From Bacteroidales bacterium (lineage in GTDB: Bacteria; Bacteroidota; Bacteroidia; Bacteroidales; UBA932): a stretch of DNA of 64,000 nt. Location: positions 1 to 64,000 of the forward strand of contig JAFSSE010000010.1 in assembly GCA_017445755.1 (NCBI GenBank), read 5' to 3'. Positions 26,407 through 35,106 of the stretch are shown here, piece after piece; the first letter of the stretch is position 1; each line of letters begins with the position of its first letter. The translations under genes were made by a program, and so were the position numbers. The notes under the pieces are model-generated. The model worked only from the letters and a program-made list of their open reading frames with translations, had not been told where the DNA came from and did not search any database.

Positions 26407-28254
26407 ATGAAAGAGTTTGTGAGAATGATGAGGCAGTACGCCTCTCCGTATAAAAAATATCTGGTCTGGGCCGTTGTGCTGAACATGCTGTCCGCCATAT
26501 TCAATATCTTTTCCTTCGCCGTCGTAATTCCCCTGCTGAATATCCTCTTCAAGGTCGATCAGACTGTCTATGAATTTATTCCATGGAGCTCCGGAGAGAA
26601 TTTCAAGGACATCCTGGTCAACAACTTCTACTACTACGTATCGAGTTTCTCCGCCGCCCACGGGGCCTTTAACTGCCTCCTCCTCCTTTGCGGAATCATG
26701 ATAATCTTCACCGCCCTGAAAACCTCCTGCTATTTCGGCTCGACGGCGGTCATGGTCCCCATCAGGACCGGCATCGTAAAAGACATACGGCTCCAGATCT
26801 ACAACAAGATACTGACCCTTCCGATCGGCTTCTTCTCAGAAGAGCGGAAGGGTGATATCATCGCGAGGATGAGCGGCGACGTCGGCGAGGTCGAGAATTC
26901 AATCACCGCCTCTATCGACATGCTCATCAAGGATCCCATCCTGATTCTGATCTACTTCGGCTTTCTGGTTTTCCTGAGCCCGGAAATGACCCTCTTCACC
27001 CTCCTATTCGTACCCGGCTTTGTCTGGGTAATGGGAGTTATCGGAAAGCAGCTTAAACGCCAGTCCCTCGTTGCCCAGGGGCTTTGGAGCGATACCATGT
27101 CCCAGGTCGAGGAGACCCTCGGCGGGCTGAGGATTGTAAAGGCCTTCAATGCCGCAAGGCAGATGTCCGAGCGCTTTGACCGGACTACCGGAGAGATGCG
27201 AAAGAAGGTCTCCCATGTAAACATCCGCCAGGCGACCGCCCATCCCGTCAGCGAATTCCTCGGCACCGTCATGATTCTGATAGTGCTGATTTTCGGCGGC
27301 GGTTTCATCATCCGCGGAACCGGAATCTTCGGCGGGAAATTCATGGACGCCTCCCAGTTCATCTTTTTCATGGTCATCCTCTACTCGGTAATCGCCCCGA
27401 TAAAGGAACTCGCAAAGGCGACCTACGGAATTCCGAAAGGACTTGCCTCCATGGAGCGGATAAACCGCATCCTGGACGCAGAAAATCCCATTTCGGACCC
27501 CGCAGAGCCCGAGGTGCTCGATTCTTTCGACAAGGATATAGAGTTTGATCACGTCAGCTTCTCATATGACGGCAACCGGGGTATCCTGTCCGACATCAAC
27601 CTTCGGATTGCAAAGGGCTGCTCCATTGCCATTGTCGGAGAATCCGGGGCCGGAAAATCCACCCTAGTGGACCTGATTCCCCGCTTTTACGATGTCAGTT
27701 CCGGGGCGGTCAGGATAGACGGTAAGGATGTCCGGAGCGTCCGCTCCCGCGACCTCAGGGCCCTTATGGGAATTGTGAACCAGGAGCCCATCCTCTTTAA
27801 CGACACCATTTTCAACAACATCGCCTTCGGCGTCGAAAACGTAACCGAGGAACAGGTCATTGCAGCGGCGAAAATCGCCAATGCCCACGATTTTATCATG
27901 GAGAAGGAGGATGGATACCAGACAAATATCGGAGACCGCGGCTGCAAGCTGTCCGGAGGCCAGCGCCAGCGCCTTTCCATCGCCCGGGCCATCCTGAAGA
28001 ACCCTCCTATCCTGATTCTGGACGAGGCGACAGCTTCCCTCGACACGGAATCCGAACGGCTGGTCCAGGAAGCCCTCGACCGGCTCATGTCGAACCGGAC
28101 AACGATAGCGATTGCCCACCGCCTCTCCACTATCCGGAACGCGGACGAGATAATCGTCCTCCATGACGGGAAAATCGTCGAAAGAGGCCGCCACGAAGAG
28201 CTTCTTGCCCTCGGAGGATACTACAGGCGGCTTAATGACATGCAGGCCCTATGA
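26407..28254 (+). CDS. MsbA-like ABC exporter (fused permease-ATPase)
   Basis: 615 aa. Six-helix transmembrane domain in about 1-340, then an ATP-binding domain: Walker A GESGAGKST, Q-loop NQEPILFN, signature LSGGQRQR, Walker B ILILDEAT and H-loop IAIAHRLST. As a homodimer such proteins flip lipid A precursors or export drugs. The long loop between the first two helices is typical of Bacteroidetes members. VanZ and a secreted golvesin-type protein follow with four-base overlaps, so all three share the promoter at 26357-26387. Confidence 0.93.
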   Translation: MKEFVRMMRQYASPYKKYLVWAVVLNMLSAIFNIFSFAVVIPLLNILFKVDQTVYEFIPWSSGENFKDILVNNFYYYVSSFSAAHGAFNCLLLLCGIMIIFTALKTSCYFGSTAVMVPIRTGIVKDIRLQIYNKILTLPIGFFSEERKGDIIARMSGDVGEVENSITASIDMLIKDPILILIYFGFLVFLSPEMTLFTLLFVPGFVWVMGVIGKQLKRQSLVAQGLWSDTMSQVEETLGGLRIVKAFNAARQMSERFDRTTGEMRKKVSHVNIRQATAHPVSEFLGTVMILIVLIFGGGFIIRGTGIFGGKFMDASQFIFFMVILYSVIAPIKELAKATYGIPKGLASMERINRILDAENPISDPAEPEVLDSFDKDIEFDHVSFSYDGNRGILSDINLRIAKGCSIAIVGESGAGKSTLVDLIPRFYDVSSGAVRIDGKDVRSVRSRDLRALMGIVNQEPILFNDTIFNNIAFGVENVTEEQVIAAAKIANAHDFIMEKEDGYQTNIGDRGCKLSGGQRQRLSIARAILKNPPILILDEATASLDTESERLVQEALDRLMSNRTTIAIAHRLSTIRNADEIIVLHDGKIVERGRHEELLALGGYYRRLNDMQAL

Positions 28255-28643
28255 CAAGAAAACAACTGCTTTTTGCGAGAATCCTCTTCCTCCTTTATCT
28301 CATAGCCGTAGCATGGCTCTGCTTCGGCCGTTTTGACAACACCCCGGACGTTCCGCTGTCGTTTTTCGGAATTCCGACCGACAAGCTTGTCCATTTTGCA
28401 ATGTTCCTGCCCTTTCCGGTACTAACCTTTTTTGCCTTCAACCGGTACTCCGAAAAGTTCCTCAAAAGCTTCCTGTGGCTCTGGCTGACCTTTTTCATCG
28501 GAGCCCTGATAGCCGCCGGGACCGAAATCGGCCAGGGTCTTACGGAATACCGCAGCGCTGACACTCTCGACTTTCTCGCCGACCTCACAGGTCTCGGCAC
28601 AGGTACTATAGCCGTCCTCCTTCTGATGATTCGAAAGAAATGA
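28251..28643 (+). CDS. VanZ family membrane protein
   Basis: 130 aa, four hydrophobic segments. The VanZ pattern is visible: short N-terminal helix, SFFGIPTDKLVHFAMF after the first loop, and GTEIGQGLTEYRSADTLDFLADLTG before the last helix. VanZ proteins are linked to glycopeptide tolerance and envelope lipid carriers, but the biochemical role of stand-alone members is unsettled. Its ATG overlaps the ABC gene stop and its stop overlaps the next ATG. Confidence 0.88.
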   Translation: MTRKQLLFARILFLLYLIAVAWLCFGRFDNTPDVPLSFFGIPTDKLVHFAMFLPFPVLTFFAFNRYSEKFLKSFLWLWLTFFIGALIAAGTEIGQGLTEYRSADTLDFLADLTGLGTGTIAVLLLMIRKK

Positions 28644-31609
28644 AAAAGATACTCACTTCCCTGCTCCTGCCCATCCTCATCCCCGTTTTCTCTTACGGAC
28701 AGAGCGCAATGCTGCTGGATTATAAACCGGCGACCGATTCCCTCAAAGTCCTGCTCCAGGAGCGGACTACCGTTCGGACCGGGCTGTCAATCCACAGGAT
28801 AATGCGCCGTGGGAAGTACCTGGACTTCTATTTCGAGAGGAATATCGGAGACTATCCATGGACCGAAAAGGATGTCAAATGGTTCCGGAAAACCCTTGGC
28901 GAACTGACTCCAGAGAAATATCGCTCCTGGGAAATAGGCGAGATCTTCTCCGGCTCCACAAATCTCATCTCCCTTTCGGTTCCGCTTCCGGGAAACAGCG
29001 GGAAACCCGCCGACAATCCTTTACGCGTAGAGGACAGGAAGGGAACCCCGCTCGTAACGCCGAAAAGCGGTTTGACCTTTAATAAGGGGCTTTCCGGCCG
29101 CCATATCGCCCTCTGGCAGAGCCATGGGCGGTACTTCGAAGCCAAAACCGACCGCTGGGAGTGGCAGAGGGCATGTATCCACCGCACGGTTGAAGACATG
29201 TACACCCAGAGCTATGTGCTCCCTTTCCTTATTCCGATGCTCGAGAACGCCGGAGCGGTCGTAATGACCCCGAGGGAGAGGGATACCCAGCGTCTTGAAG
29301 TAATATGCGACAACGACCGCTCTTTCACCGGCGGCGGCCCCCTTGTCAGAACCCATGGCTCATACCGTGAAAACGGCAGCTGGAGCGATGCTGGGGAAGG
29401 TTTTGCCGATGCGAAGGAGGTCTATACGATGGATGACAACCCCTTCCGGATGGGATCCGCCCGGAAGCTCTCCGGTAAGGGCTCAGCGACATGGACCCCG
29501 GATATCCCTGAGCGGGGAGAATACGCCGTTTACGTTTCATACAAGAGTATTCCGGGCGTTTCAAGCGCGGCAAAATACTCGGTGAAACACCTCGGCGGGA
29601 CCTCGGATTTTTCCGTCAACCAGACTATTGGAGGCGGCATTTGGATTTATCTCGGCACCTTCGAATTTGCCGAAGGGACCTCCGGAAACGTAACCCTTAC
29701 ATCCGGCGGCGAGACCGTTACGGCCGATGCGGTGCGCTTCGGCGGAGGTATAGGAAAGATAGCCCGTGGTTCCGATCCGGACGACGACTCTTTCTACACC
29801 ACCTCTGGACTCCCCTGTTTCACGGAGGGAGCCCTCTATTCCATGCAGTTCAGCGGGCTGGACATGGACCTTTTCAAGGAATGGGACAGCGACTACACCA
29901 AGGACTATGCGGGGCGCGGAAAATGGGTCTCATATCTCTCCGGAGGGTCCAGGGTCAATCCTTCCGCCGAGGGTCTCGGCATTCCCTTCGACCTTTCCCT
30001 CGCCTTCCATACCGACGCGGGGACAACCCCTGATGACTCGATTGTGGGAACTCTTTCGATTTACACTTCCGTATGTGAGAACTCCAGGAAACTGCCGGAT
30101 GGAGAGAGCCGCCTTTCCGGCCGCCAGCTGGCCGGCATAGTCCAGACCCAGATTGTCGACGACGTCAGGGCCGAATTCGAGCCGGAGTGGAGCCGGAGGA
30201 TGCTCTGGGACCGTTCCTACAGCGAATCCAGGACCCCTTCCGTTCCGGCCATGCTCCTGGAATTCCTCTCCCACCAGAACTTCGCGGACATGAAATACGG
30301 TCTCGACCCGGCCTTCCGCTTTACGGTCTCCCGAGGAATCTACAAGGGCATGCTGAAATACCTTTCCAGCCGCTATGGAGTCCGTTACGCTGTCCAGCCC
30401 CTTCCGGTCAAGGACTTCTCCGTAAAGCTGGACGGGAAGAGCGCAGTGCTCTCCTGGGCCGAAACTCCCGATACGCTTGAAACTACGGCGGGAGCCGAGG
30501 GTTTCATACTTTACACGAGAAAAGATGACGGCGGCTTCGACAACGGGAAGATTCTGAAGGGACTGAAAGCGGACGCGAGCGGCCGGTACACTACAAGGGT
30601 AAATCTCGACTCTGGGGTTCTTTACAGTTTCAAAATTGTCGCCTGGAACGACGGAGGAAAGAGCTTTCCTTCCGAAATACTATGCTCAGGCATTCCTTCA
30701 GATGGAGCTAAGGAAGTAATTGTAGTAAACGATTTTACGAGATTATCGGCTCCCGCCTGGTTTGATACCCCGACCTATGCCGGCTTCGTAGACAATCTAG
30801 ACAGCGGAGTCCCCTACGGGAAAGAAATAAACTTCATCGGAGAAGTGTTTGACTTCAACCGGAAAAAGCCATGGACCGATGATGACAACCCCGGCTTCGG
30901 AGGTTCATATGCCGACAGGGCCGGAAATCTCGCAGGAGGAAATACCTTTGACTTCGTAGCCGCCCATGCCCGGATCCTCTTCGTGCTCGGCTATGCGGTT
31001 TCATCTTCCTCCGCCTCCGCCTTCGACGGAAGCTCCGACGCCTTTGCCCTTGACCTCGTCTGCGGAAAGCAGCTTACGACAAAAATCGGACGTGGAGCCG
31101 TCCCTGACAGGTATCAGGTCTTCCCCATAGCCCTCCAGAACGCCCTGAAATCATTCTCCTCAAGGGGCGGGAACATCCTTGTTTCCGGCTCCTATATCGG
31201 GACCGATGTCTCTGACAAGGTATATGATATTGAGAGCGAGCCCTATTATAAGGAGACCGCGGAGGCGTTCACCTCACAGGTTCTCGGCTATAAATGGCTG
31301 ACAAACTTCGGTTCCCGGTCCGGATCCGTAACGCCGCGAAGGGATAACGCCCTTGGCCTTTCCTCCCCCGTCCATTATAATAAGGAGTTCCGCCACGACA
31401 TTTACCGGGTTGAGAATCCTGACGGAATCCTCCCTGCATCAGATCGGGGCTCTTCCATAATGTATTATACGGACAGCAACGTCCCCGCTGCGACCGTCTT
31501 CACGGCCCCGGACCATAAGGCCGCCGCCTTCGGCTTCCCGCTCGAAACCCTCCCGGCCGGAGAGGCCAGGACAATTTTTGAGGGGGTAATGCAATTTTTC
31601 GAAAAATAA
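28640..31609 (+). CDS. Large secreted golvesin/xanthan-lyase-like protein with amidase-like and FnIII domains
   Basis: 989 aa with a signal peptide (about 1-21). Around 145-200 and 440-560 it has LSGRHIALWQSHGRYF, LAFHTDAG and MLLEFLSHQNFAD, resembling the His/Glu/His zinc motifs of N-acetylmuramoyl-L-alanine amidases. A golvesin-type beta-sandwich lies between (about 265-370, GEYAVYVSYKS). A fibronectin-III-like domain (about 590-690) and a C-terminal Rossmann-like domain with GNILVSGSYIGTDV complete it. Bacteroidetes homologues are commonly labelled xanthan lyase without proof. I infer a cell-wall or glycan hydrolase; the amidase reading rests on motif spacing only. Confidence 0.75.
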   Translation: MKKILTSLLLPILIPVFSYGQSAMLLDYKPATDSLKVLLQERTTVRTGLSIHRIMRRGKYLDFYFERNIGDYPWTEKDVKWFRKTLGELTPEKYRSWEIGEIFSGSTNLISLSVPLPGNSGKPADNPLRVEDRKGTPLVTPKSGLTFNKGLSGRHIALWQSHGRYFEAKTDRWEWQRACIHRTVEDMYTQSYVLPFLIPMLENAGAVVMTPRERDTQRLEVICDNDRSFTGGGPLVRTHGSYRENGSWSDAGEGFADAKEVYTMDDNPFRMGSARKLSGKGSATWTPDIPERGEYAVYVSYKSIPGVSSAAKYSVKHLGGTSDFSVNQTIGGGIWIYLGTFEFAEGTSGNVTLTSGGETVTADAVRFGGGIGKIARGSDPDDDSFYTTSGLPCFTEGALYSMQFSGLDMDLFKEWDSDYTKDYAGRGKWVSYLSGGSRVNPSAEGLGIPFDLSLAFHTDAGTTPDDSIVGTLSIYTSVCENSRKLPDGESRLSGRQLAGIVQTQIVDDVRAEFEPEWSRRMLWDRSYSESRTPSVPAMLLEFLSHQNFADMKYGLDPAFRFTVSRGIYKGMLKYLSSRYGVRYAVQPLPVKDFSVKLDGKSAVLSWAETPDTLETTAGAEGFILYTRKDDGGFDNGKILKGLKADASGRYTTRVNLDSGVLYSFKIVAWNDGGKSFPSEILCSGIPSDGAKEVIVVNDFTRLSAPAWFDTPTYAGFVDNLDSGVPYGKEINFIGEVFDFNRKKPWTDDDNPGFGGSYADRAGNLAGGNTFDFVAAHARILFVLGYAVSSSSASAFDGSSDAFALDLVCGKQLTTKIGRGAVPDRYQVFPIALQNALKSFSSRGGNILVSGSYIGTDVSDKVYDIESEPYYKETAEAFTSQVLGYKWLTNFGSRSGSVTPRRDNALGLSSPVHYNKEFRHDIYRVENPDGILPASDRGSSIMYYTDSNVPAATVFTAPDHKAAAFGFPLETLPAGEARTIFEGVMQFFEK

Positions 31610-31633
31610 TTATTGTTTTTCAATAAATTTTTA

Positions 31634-31641
31634 TACCTTTG
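31634..31641 (+). promoter_or_regulatory. -7 element for the NfeD-flotillin unit
   Basis: TACCTTTG, consensus TAnnTTTG, 27 bases before the NfeD ATG, with ATTG (31612-31615) 18 bases upstream as a plausible -33. Confidence 0.6.
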
Positions 31642-31667
31642 CGAAAACAACTTAAAATCTTGTGGAT

Positions 31668-32270
31668 ATGATTGCAGAATGGTGGGCCTCGCTCAGCCCC
31701 GCAATGAAAGTACTTTGGTGCGTCACTCTTTCCGCATCCCTTATTTTCATTATCCAGAGCATTATGACCTTCATCGGAGCGGATGCCGATTCCTCCTTCG
31801 ACACGGACCTCGATGCCGGAACGGCCGATGACCTTTCCAACATCGACGGCGGCTCCAACCTGTACACTTTCCGGAACTTTGTAAACTTCTTCCTCGGATT
31901 CGGCTGGTCCGCCATCCTTCTCCAGGAAAAAATCAAGGCCCCAGCCCTTCTGGTCATCGTTTCCGTAGTAATCGGAATTGTCCTCGTGGCCCTGGTCATG
32001 TGGCTCTTCAAGTGGCTCAATTCGATGCAGCAGTCGGGCAATATCAATGTCCGCAAGTCAGCAGTGGACTGCAAGGGAACGGTATATCTGCCCATCCCGG
32101 CCGAACGCTCCGGCGAAGGCAAGGTCCAGATTACCATTGCAGGCGCCGTCCGGGAGTTCAACGCCCTGACAGAAGGAGAAGCCCTAAAAACCGGTACCCC
32201 CATAAAGGTTACCGAAGTCGTCAATGAAAGCACCCTCGTTGTAGAACCCCTGAATTCCTTAATCATCTAA
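31668..32270 (+). CDS. NfeD-like membrane protein with OB-fold tail
   Basis: 200 aa from ATG 31668 (a GTG six bases earlier is also open). Helices at about 17-38, 66-84 and 90-112, then a soluble C-terminal domain (about 120-200) with VDCKGTVYLPI and TGTPIKVTEV, the OB-fold of NfeD proteins. It is followed four bases later by a flotillin gene. NfeD and flotillin pairs are widespread and help organise membrane microdomains. It lacks the protease part of long NfeD forms. Confidence 0.85.
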   Translation: MIAEWWASLSPAMKVLWCVTLSASLIFIIQSIMTFIGADADSSFDTDLDAGTADDLSNIDGGSNLYTFRNFVNFFLGFGWSAILLQEKIKAPALLVIVSVVIGIVLVALVMWLFKWLNSMQQSGNINVRKSAVDCKGTVYLPIPAERSGEGKVQITIAGAVREFNALTEGEALKTGTPIKVTEVVNESTLVVEPLNSLII

Positions 32271-32274
32271 TATC

Positions 32275-33645
32275 ATGAATGAACTTTACCTCATCCTGAT
32301 CATCGTGGCGGTGGTCTTCGTGACCCTTGCCGCCATCCTCAAGCGCTATCGCAGGTGTCCTTCCGACAAGATCCTCGTAATCTACGGTAAGACCGGACGC
32401 CAGGCCTCTGCAAAGTGTGTCCACGGAGGTGCCGCCTTCATCTGGCCCGTTTTCCAGGATTATGCCCTGCTCGACCTCAAGCCGATTTCCATTGAGTGCA
32501 ACCTCACCAACGCCCTGTCGAAGCAGAACATCCGCGTCGATGTCCCCTGCCGCTTCACCGTCGGTATCAGCACCGAGCCGGAGGTCATGACCAATGCCGC
32601 GGAACGTCTCCTCGGACTTTCCATCGACAATATCCAGAGCATCGCAACCGATATCCTCTTCGGCCAGCTCCGTCTTGTCATCGCGACCATGGACATTGAA
32701 GAGATTAACGCCGACCGCGACAAATTCCTCGCCAGCGTATCCGCCAATGTCGAAGCGGAACTCCGGAAAATCGGTCTTAAACTCATCAACGTCAACGTAA
32801 CCGATATCCGTGATGAATCCGGCTATATCGAGGCCCTCGGTAAGGAAGCCGCCGCCAAGGCCATCAATGATGCGAAGAAATCCGTCGCCGAGCAGAACCG
32901 TTACGGTGAAACCGGAAAGGCCCTCGCCGACAAGGATACCCGTGTCAACGTTGCTGCAGCCGACGCCGACGCCGTAAAGGGAGAGAACACAGCAAGGATT
33001 GAAATCGCCAATTCCGACGCCCTCCGCCGCCAGAAAACCGCTGAGGCCGACCGCCTCGCAGTCGCTGCGGAAAAGGTCCAGGCCGCAAAGGCCCTCGAAG
33101 AGGCCTACCAGAGCGAACGTGACGCTGAAATGGCCCGTGCCGAGCGCGAAAAGGCGACCCAGCAGGCCAATATCGTCGTCGCAGCCGAGATTGAGAAGGA
33201 AAAGAGAATCATCGAAGCTGAAGCCGAGGCCGAACAGGCCCGCCGGATCGCCAAGGGTGAAGCTGACGCCATCTTCGCAAAGATGGACGCCCAGGCCCGC
33301 GGTATCTTCGAAATCCTCACCAAGCAGGCAAACGGTTTCCAGCAGCTTGTCGGTGCCGCCGAGGGCGATGCCCAGAAGGCCGTGCTCATGATGATTGCTG
33401 ATAAACTGCCCGAGCTCGTCAAGACCCAGGTCGAGGCCGTCAAGGGCATCAATATCGACAAGGTCACCGTCTGGGACGGGGGCAACTCCGCCAACGGCAA
33501 GACCGCAACGTCCAATTTCATTTCGGGTATGATGAAGTCAGTTCCCCCGCTTGACGACCTCTTCAAGATGGCCGGAATGGAACTCCCGTCCTACCTTAAA
33601 GGCGCCGAAAAACAGCCCGAAGCCGAAGCGGAACAGGAGAAGTAG
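32275..33645 (+). CDS. Flotillin-like SPFH/Band 7 protein
   Basis: 456 aa. One N-terminal membrane helix (4-22), an SPFH domain (about 25-200, with CRFTVGISTEPEVMTNAAERLLGLS) and a long Ala/Glu/Lys-rich coiled coil (about 200-360) with EAEAEAEQARRIAKGEADAI, then a short C-terminal region. Flotillins oligomerise on the membrane and mark functional microdomains. The pairing with NfeD directly upstream supports the call. The Ala/Glu-rich stretch creates repetitive codons but is protein-driven. Confidence 0.93.
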   Translation: MNELYLILIIVAVVFVTLAAILKRYRRCPSDKILVIYGKTGRQASAKCVHGGAAFIWPVFQDYALLDLKPISIECNLTNALSKQNIRVDVPCRFTVGISTEPEVMTNAAERLLGLSIDNIQSIATDILFGQLRLVIATMDIEEINADRDKFLASVSANVEAELRKIGLKLINVNVTDIRDESGYIEALGKEAAAKAINDAKKSVAEQNRYGETGKALADKDTRVNVAAADADAVKGENTARIEIANSDALRRQKTAEADRLAVAAEKVQAAKALEEAYQSERDAEMARAEREKATQQANIVVAAEIEKEKRIIEAEAEAEQARRIAKGEADAIFAKMDAQARGIFEILTKQANGFQQLVGAAEGDAQKAVLMMIADKLPELVKTQVEAVKGINIDKVTVWDGGNSANGKTATSNFISGMMKSVPPLDDLFKMAGMELPSYLKGAEKQPEAEAEQEK

Positions 33646-33648
33646 CCC

Positions 33649-33861
33649 ATGGCAATAATCGTTAATATCGACGTAATGCTCGCCCGCCGGAAGATGTCTT
33701 CCGGCGAGCTGGCAGAGAAAATCGGCATTACCCCAGCCAACCTCTCCATTCTCAAAACCGGAAAGGCAAAGGCCCTCCGGATAACTACGATGGACGCCCT
33801 CTGCCGCGCCCTTGACTGCCAGCCGGGTGATCTTCTCGAATATCGTCCAGATGAAAGCTAG
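33649..33861 (+). CDS. Small XRE-family HTH regulator
   Basis: 70 aa, almost all a single Cro/C1-type helix-turn-helix: MLARRKMSSGELAEKIGI, then NLSILKTGKAKALRITTMDALCRALDCQPGDLL, the YozG-like minimal regulator pattern. It starts three bases after the flotillin stop and its end overlaps the serine hydrolase start by 11 bases, so it is embedded in this unit. Target unknown; autoregulation of the unit is possible. Confidence 0.88.
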   Translation: MAIIVNIDVMLARRKMSSGELAEKIGITPANLSILKTGKAKALRITTMDALCRALDCQPGDLLEYRPDES

Positions 33862-34999
33862 AGCGTTCATATTTGCGGCCATACTTATTGTGACCGCCTG
33901 CGGAAAAAGTATTGAAAACCAAATAGATGAGGCCTGCCGCCAGTGCTTTCCCGAAGGAGAGCCGGGTGCGGCGGTTCTCATTTTGAAGGGAGACCGGGTC
34001 CTTTTCGACAAGGGATATGGAGTCCGGGATCTCGGCACTATGGAGCCCATTGACGGAGACACCCCGTTCAACATCGCTTCCATATCAAAGCAGTTCACCT
34101 CTGTCGCCGTCCTGCAGCTTGCCTCCGATGGGCTCATAAACCTCTCGGACCCGGTCGGAAAGTATTTCCCCGAATATACTGACCCTCTATGGAACAAGGT
34201 CGAAATCCGGCACCTCCTCTCCCATTCCTCCGGAATCGGCGACCTTCGTGGCGGAATCCCCCGCGAAGAGAAGATTTTCGGGGACGAGGATCTTGCGACC
34301 GCCTATCTCGACACTCTCAGCGCCCTTAGATTCGCCCCCGGCAGCGCCTATGAATATATCAACCCGACCTTCGTCCTCTTAGGGAAACTGGTCGAGAGAA
34401 TTTCCGGAAAACCCTTCACGGAATATGTCCAGGAAAGGATTTTTACTCCTGCAGGAATGGAGCGGACCTGGTATTTTGACAGGAAGGACACCCCTGGCAT
34501 GGCCCATGGGTACGAGTATGAAGATGTATCCGACATGCCGGAAGAGCGCACCGCAGGACCCTCCGACGGGCCCAAGAACTGGTACGAATACGACTTTGGC
34601 GAAGAGACCTTTTTCGCAACCCGGCCCGACGGAGGTATTTATACTTCCACCCATGAGTTTGTCCTCTGGGAAAAGGCCCTCCGGCGCACCCTGGAGGGGA
34701 AAGACGGGGCCCTCCCCTGCCTTAAGCCGGATCTTCTCCTGGATGCCATGAGCCCCCATACCCTAGTTTCCGGCAGCCGGTGGAGCGACTACCAGAACCG
34801 CCCCGGAACCTGGTACGGCTACGGCTGGTTTGTCGAGCCGGAGAAAAAATGCATCTACCACACCGGCGACAACGGCGGCTTCAAGGCCCTCGCCGCGCGC
34901 TACCCAGAGTCCGGCCTCCTGATCCTCATTTTCGCAAACAGGGCCGACTGGGACCGCGAAAACCTTAAAGTTAAATTGGAGAAAATTCTTGGACAGTAA
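33851..34999 (+). CDS. Class C beta-lactamase-like serine hydrolase lipoprotein
   Basis: 382 aa from ATG 33851. Lipoprotein signal ending at Cys17 (VTAC). Serine-hydrolase motifs: SISK (SxxK), YIN in YEYINPTF (YxN) and HTG in YHTGDNGG (KTG equivalent), in the order of class C beta-lactamases and DD-peptidases. HTG instead of KTG points to esterase or peptidase activity rather than antibiotic resistance. It overlaps the XRE gene by 11 bases and ends the NfeD-flotillin unit. Confidence 0.9.
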   Translation: MKARAFIFAAILIVTACGKSIENQIDEACRQCFPEGEPGAAVLILKGDRVLFDKGYGVRDLGTMEPIDGDTPFNIASISKQFTSVAVLQLASDGLINLSDPVGKYFPEYTDPLWNKVEIRHLLSHSSGIGDLRGGIPREEKIFGDEDLATAYLDTLSALRFAPGSAYEYINPTFVLLGKLVERISGKPFTEYVQERIFTPAGMERTWYFDRKDTPGMAHGYEYEDVSDMPEERTAGPSDGPKNWYEYDFGEETFFATRPDGGIYTSTHEFVLWEKALRRTLEGKDGALPCLKPDLLLDAMSPHTLVSGSRWSDYQNRPGTWYGYGWFVEPEKKCIYHTGDNGGFKALAARYPESGLLILIFANRADWDRENLKVKLEKILGQ

Positions 35000-35021
35000 G
35001 TGTATTTAAACCTGAACAGAC

Positions 35022-35102
35022 ATGGACAAGTTTGCACAGAAGTATGTTGACCGCATCCTAAGCGAAATGGTCGCGAAAAATCCGGGAGAGCCGGAATGGG
35101 AC
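35022..35102 (+). pseudogene. 5' stub of glutamate dehydrogenase (gdhA)
   Basis: The first 27 codons from ATG 35022 encode MDKFAQKYVDRILSEMV then AKNPGEPEWD, which resembles the N-terminus of Bacteroidetes NADP-glutamate dehydrogenases (a helix followed by a conserved NPGEPE). After Asp27 the frame continues into unrelated residues and stops at 35184-35186. No other part of gdhA is present. The break falls within five bases of the stop codon of the convergent Nudix-HD gene, consistent with a deletion or rearrangement endpoint, or with an assembly join. Recognition is by memory of the family, hence moderate confidence. Confidence 0.5.
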
Positions 35103-35106
35103 TTGT

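Noticed and set aside
28376-28390. Another CAAGCTTG core inside the VanZ gene
   Set aside because: Flanking symmetry is short (GACAAGCTTGTC), it lies in coding sequence and has no promoter spacing; chance occurrence.
28640-31609. True xanthan lyase
   Set aside because: Only the common database label suggests it. Motifs look more like an amidase plus golvesin domain, and no polysaccharide-utilisation genes are nearby.
32900-33280. Repetitive GCC/GAA/AAG-rich sequence in the flotillin gene as a DNA repeat
   Set aside because: It follows the Ala-Glu-Lys heptads of the coiled coil and shows no exact repeat unit.
33851-34999. Antibiotic-resistance beta-lactamase
   Set aside because: HTG instead of KTG and the lipoprotein signal fit esterase or peptidase relatives better; no resistance context.
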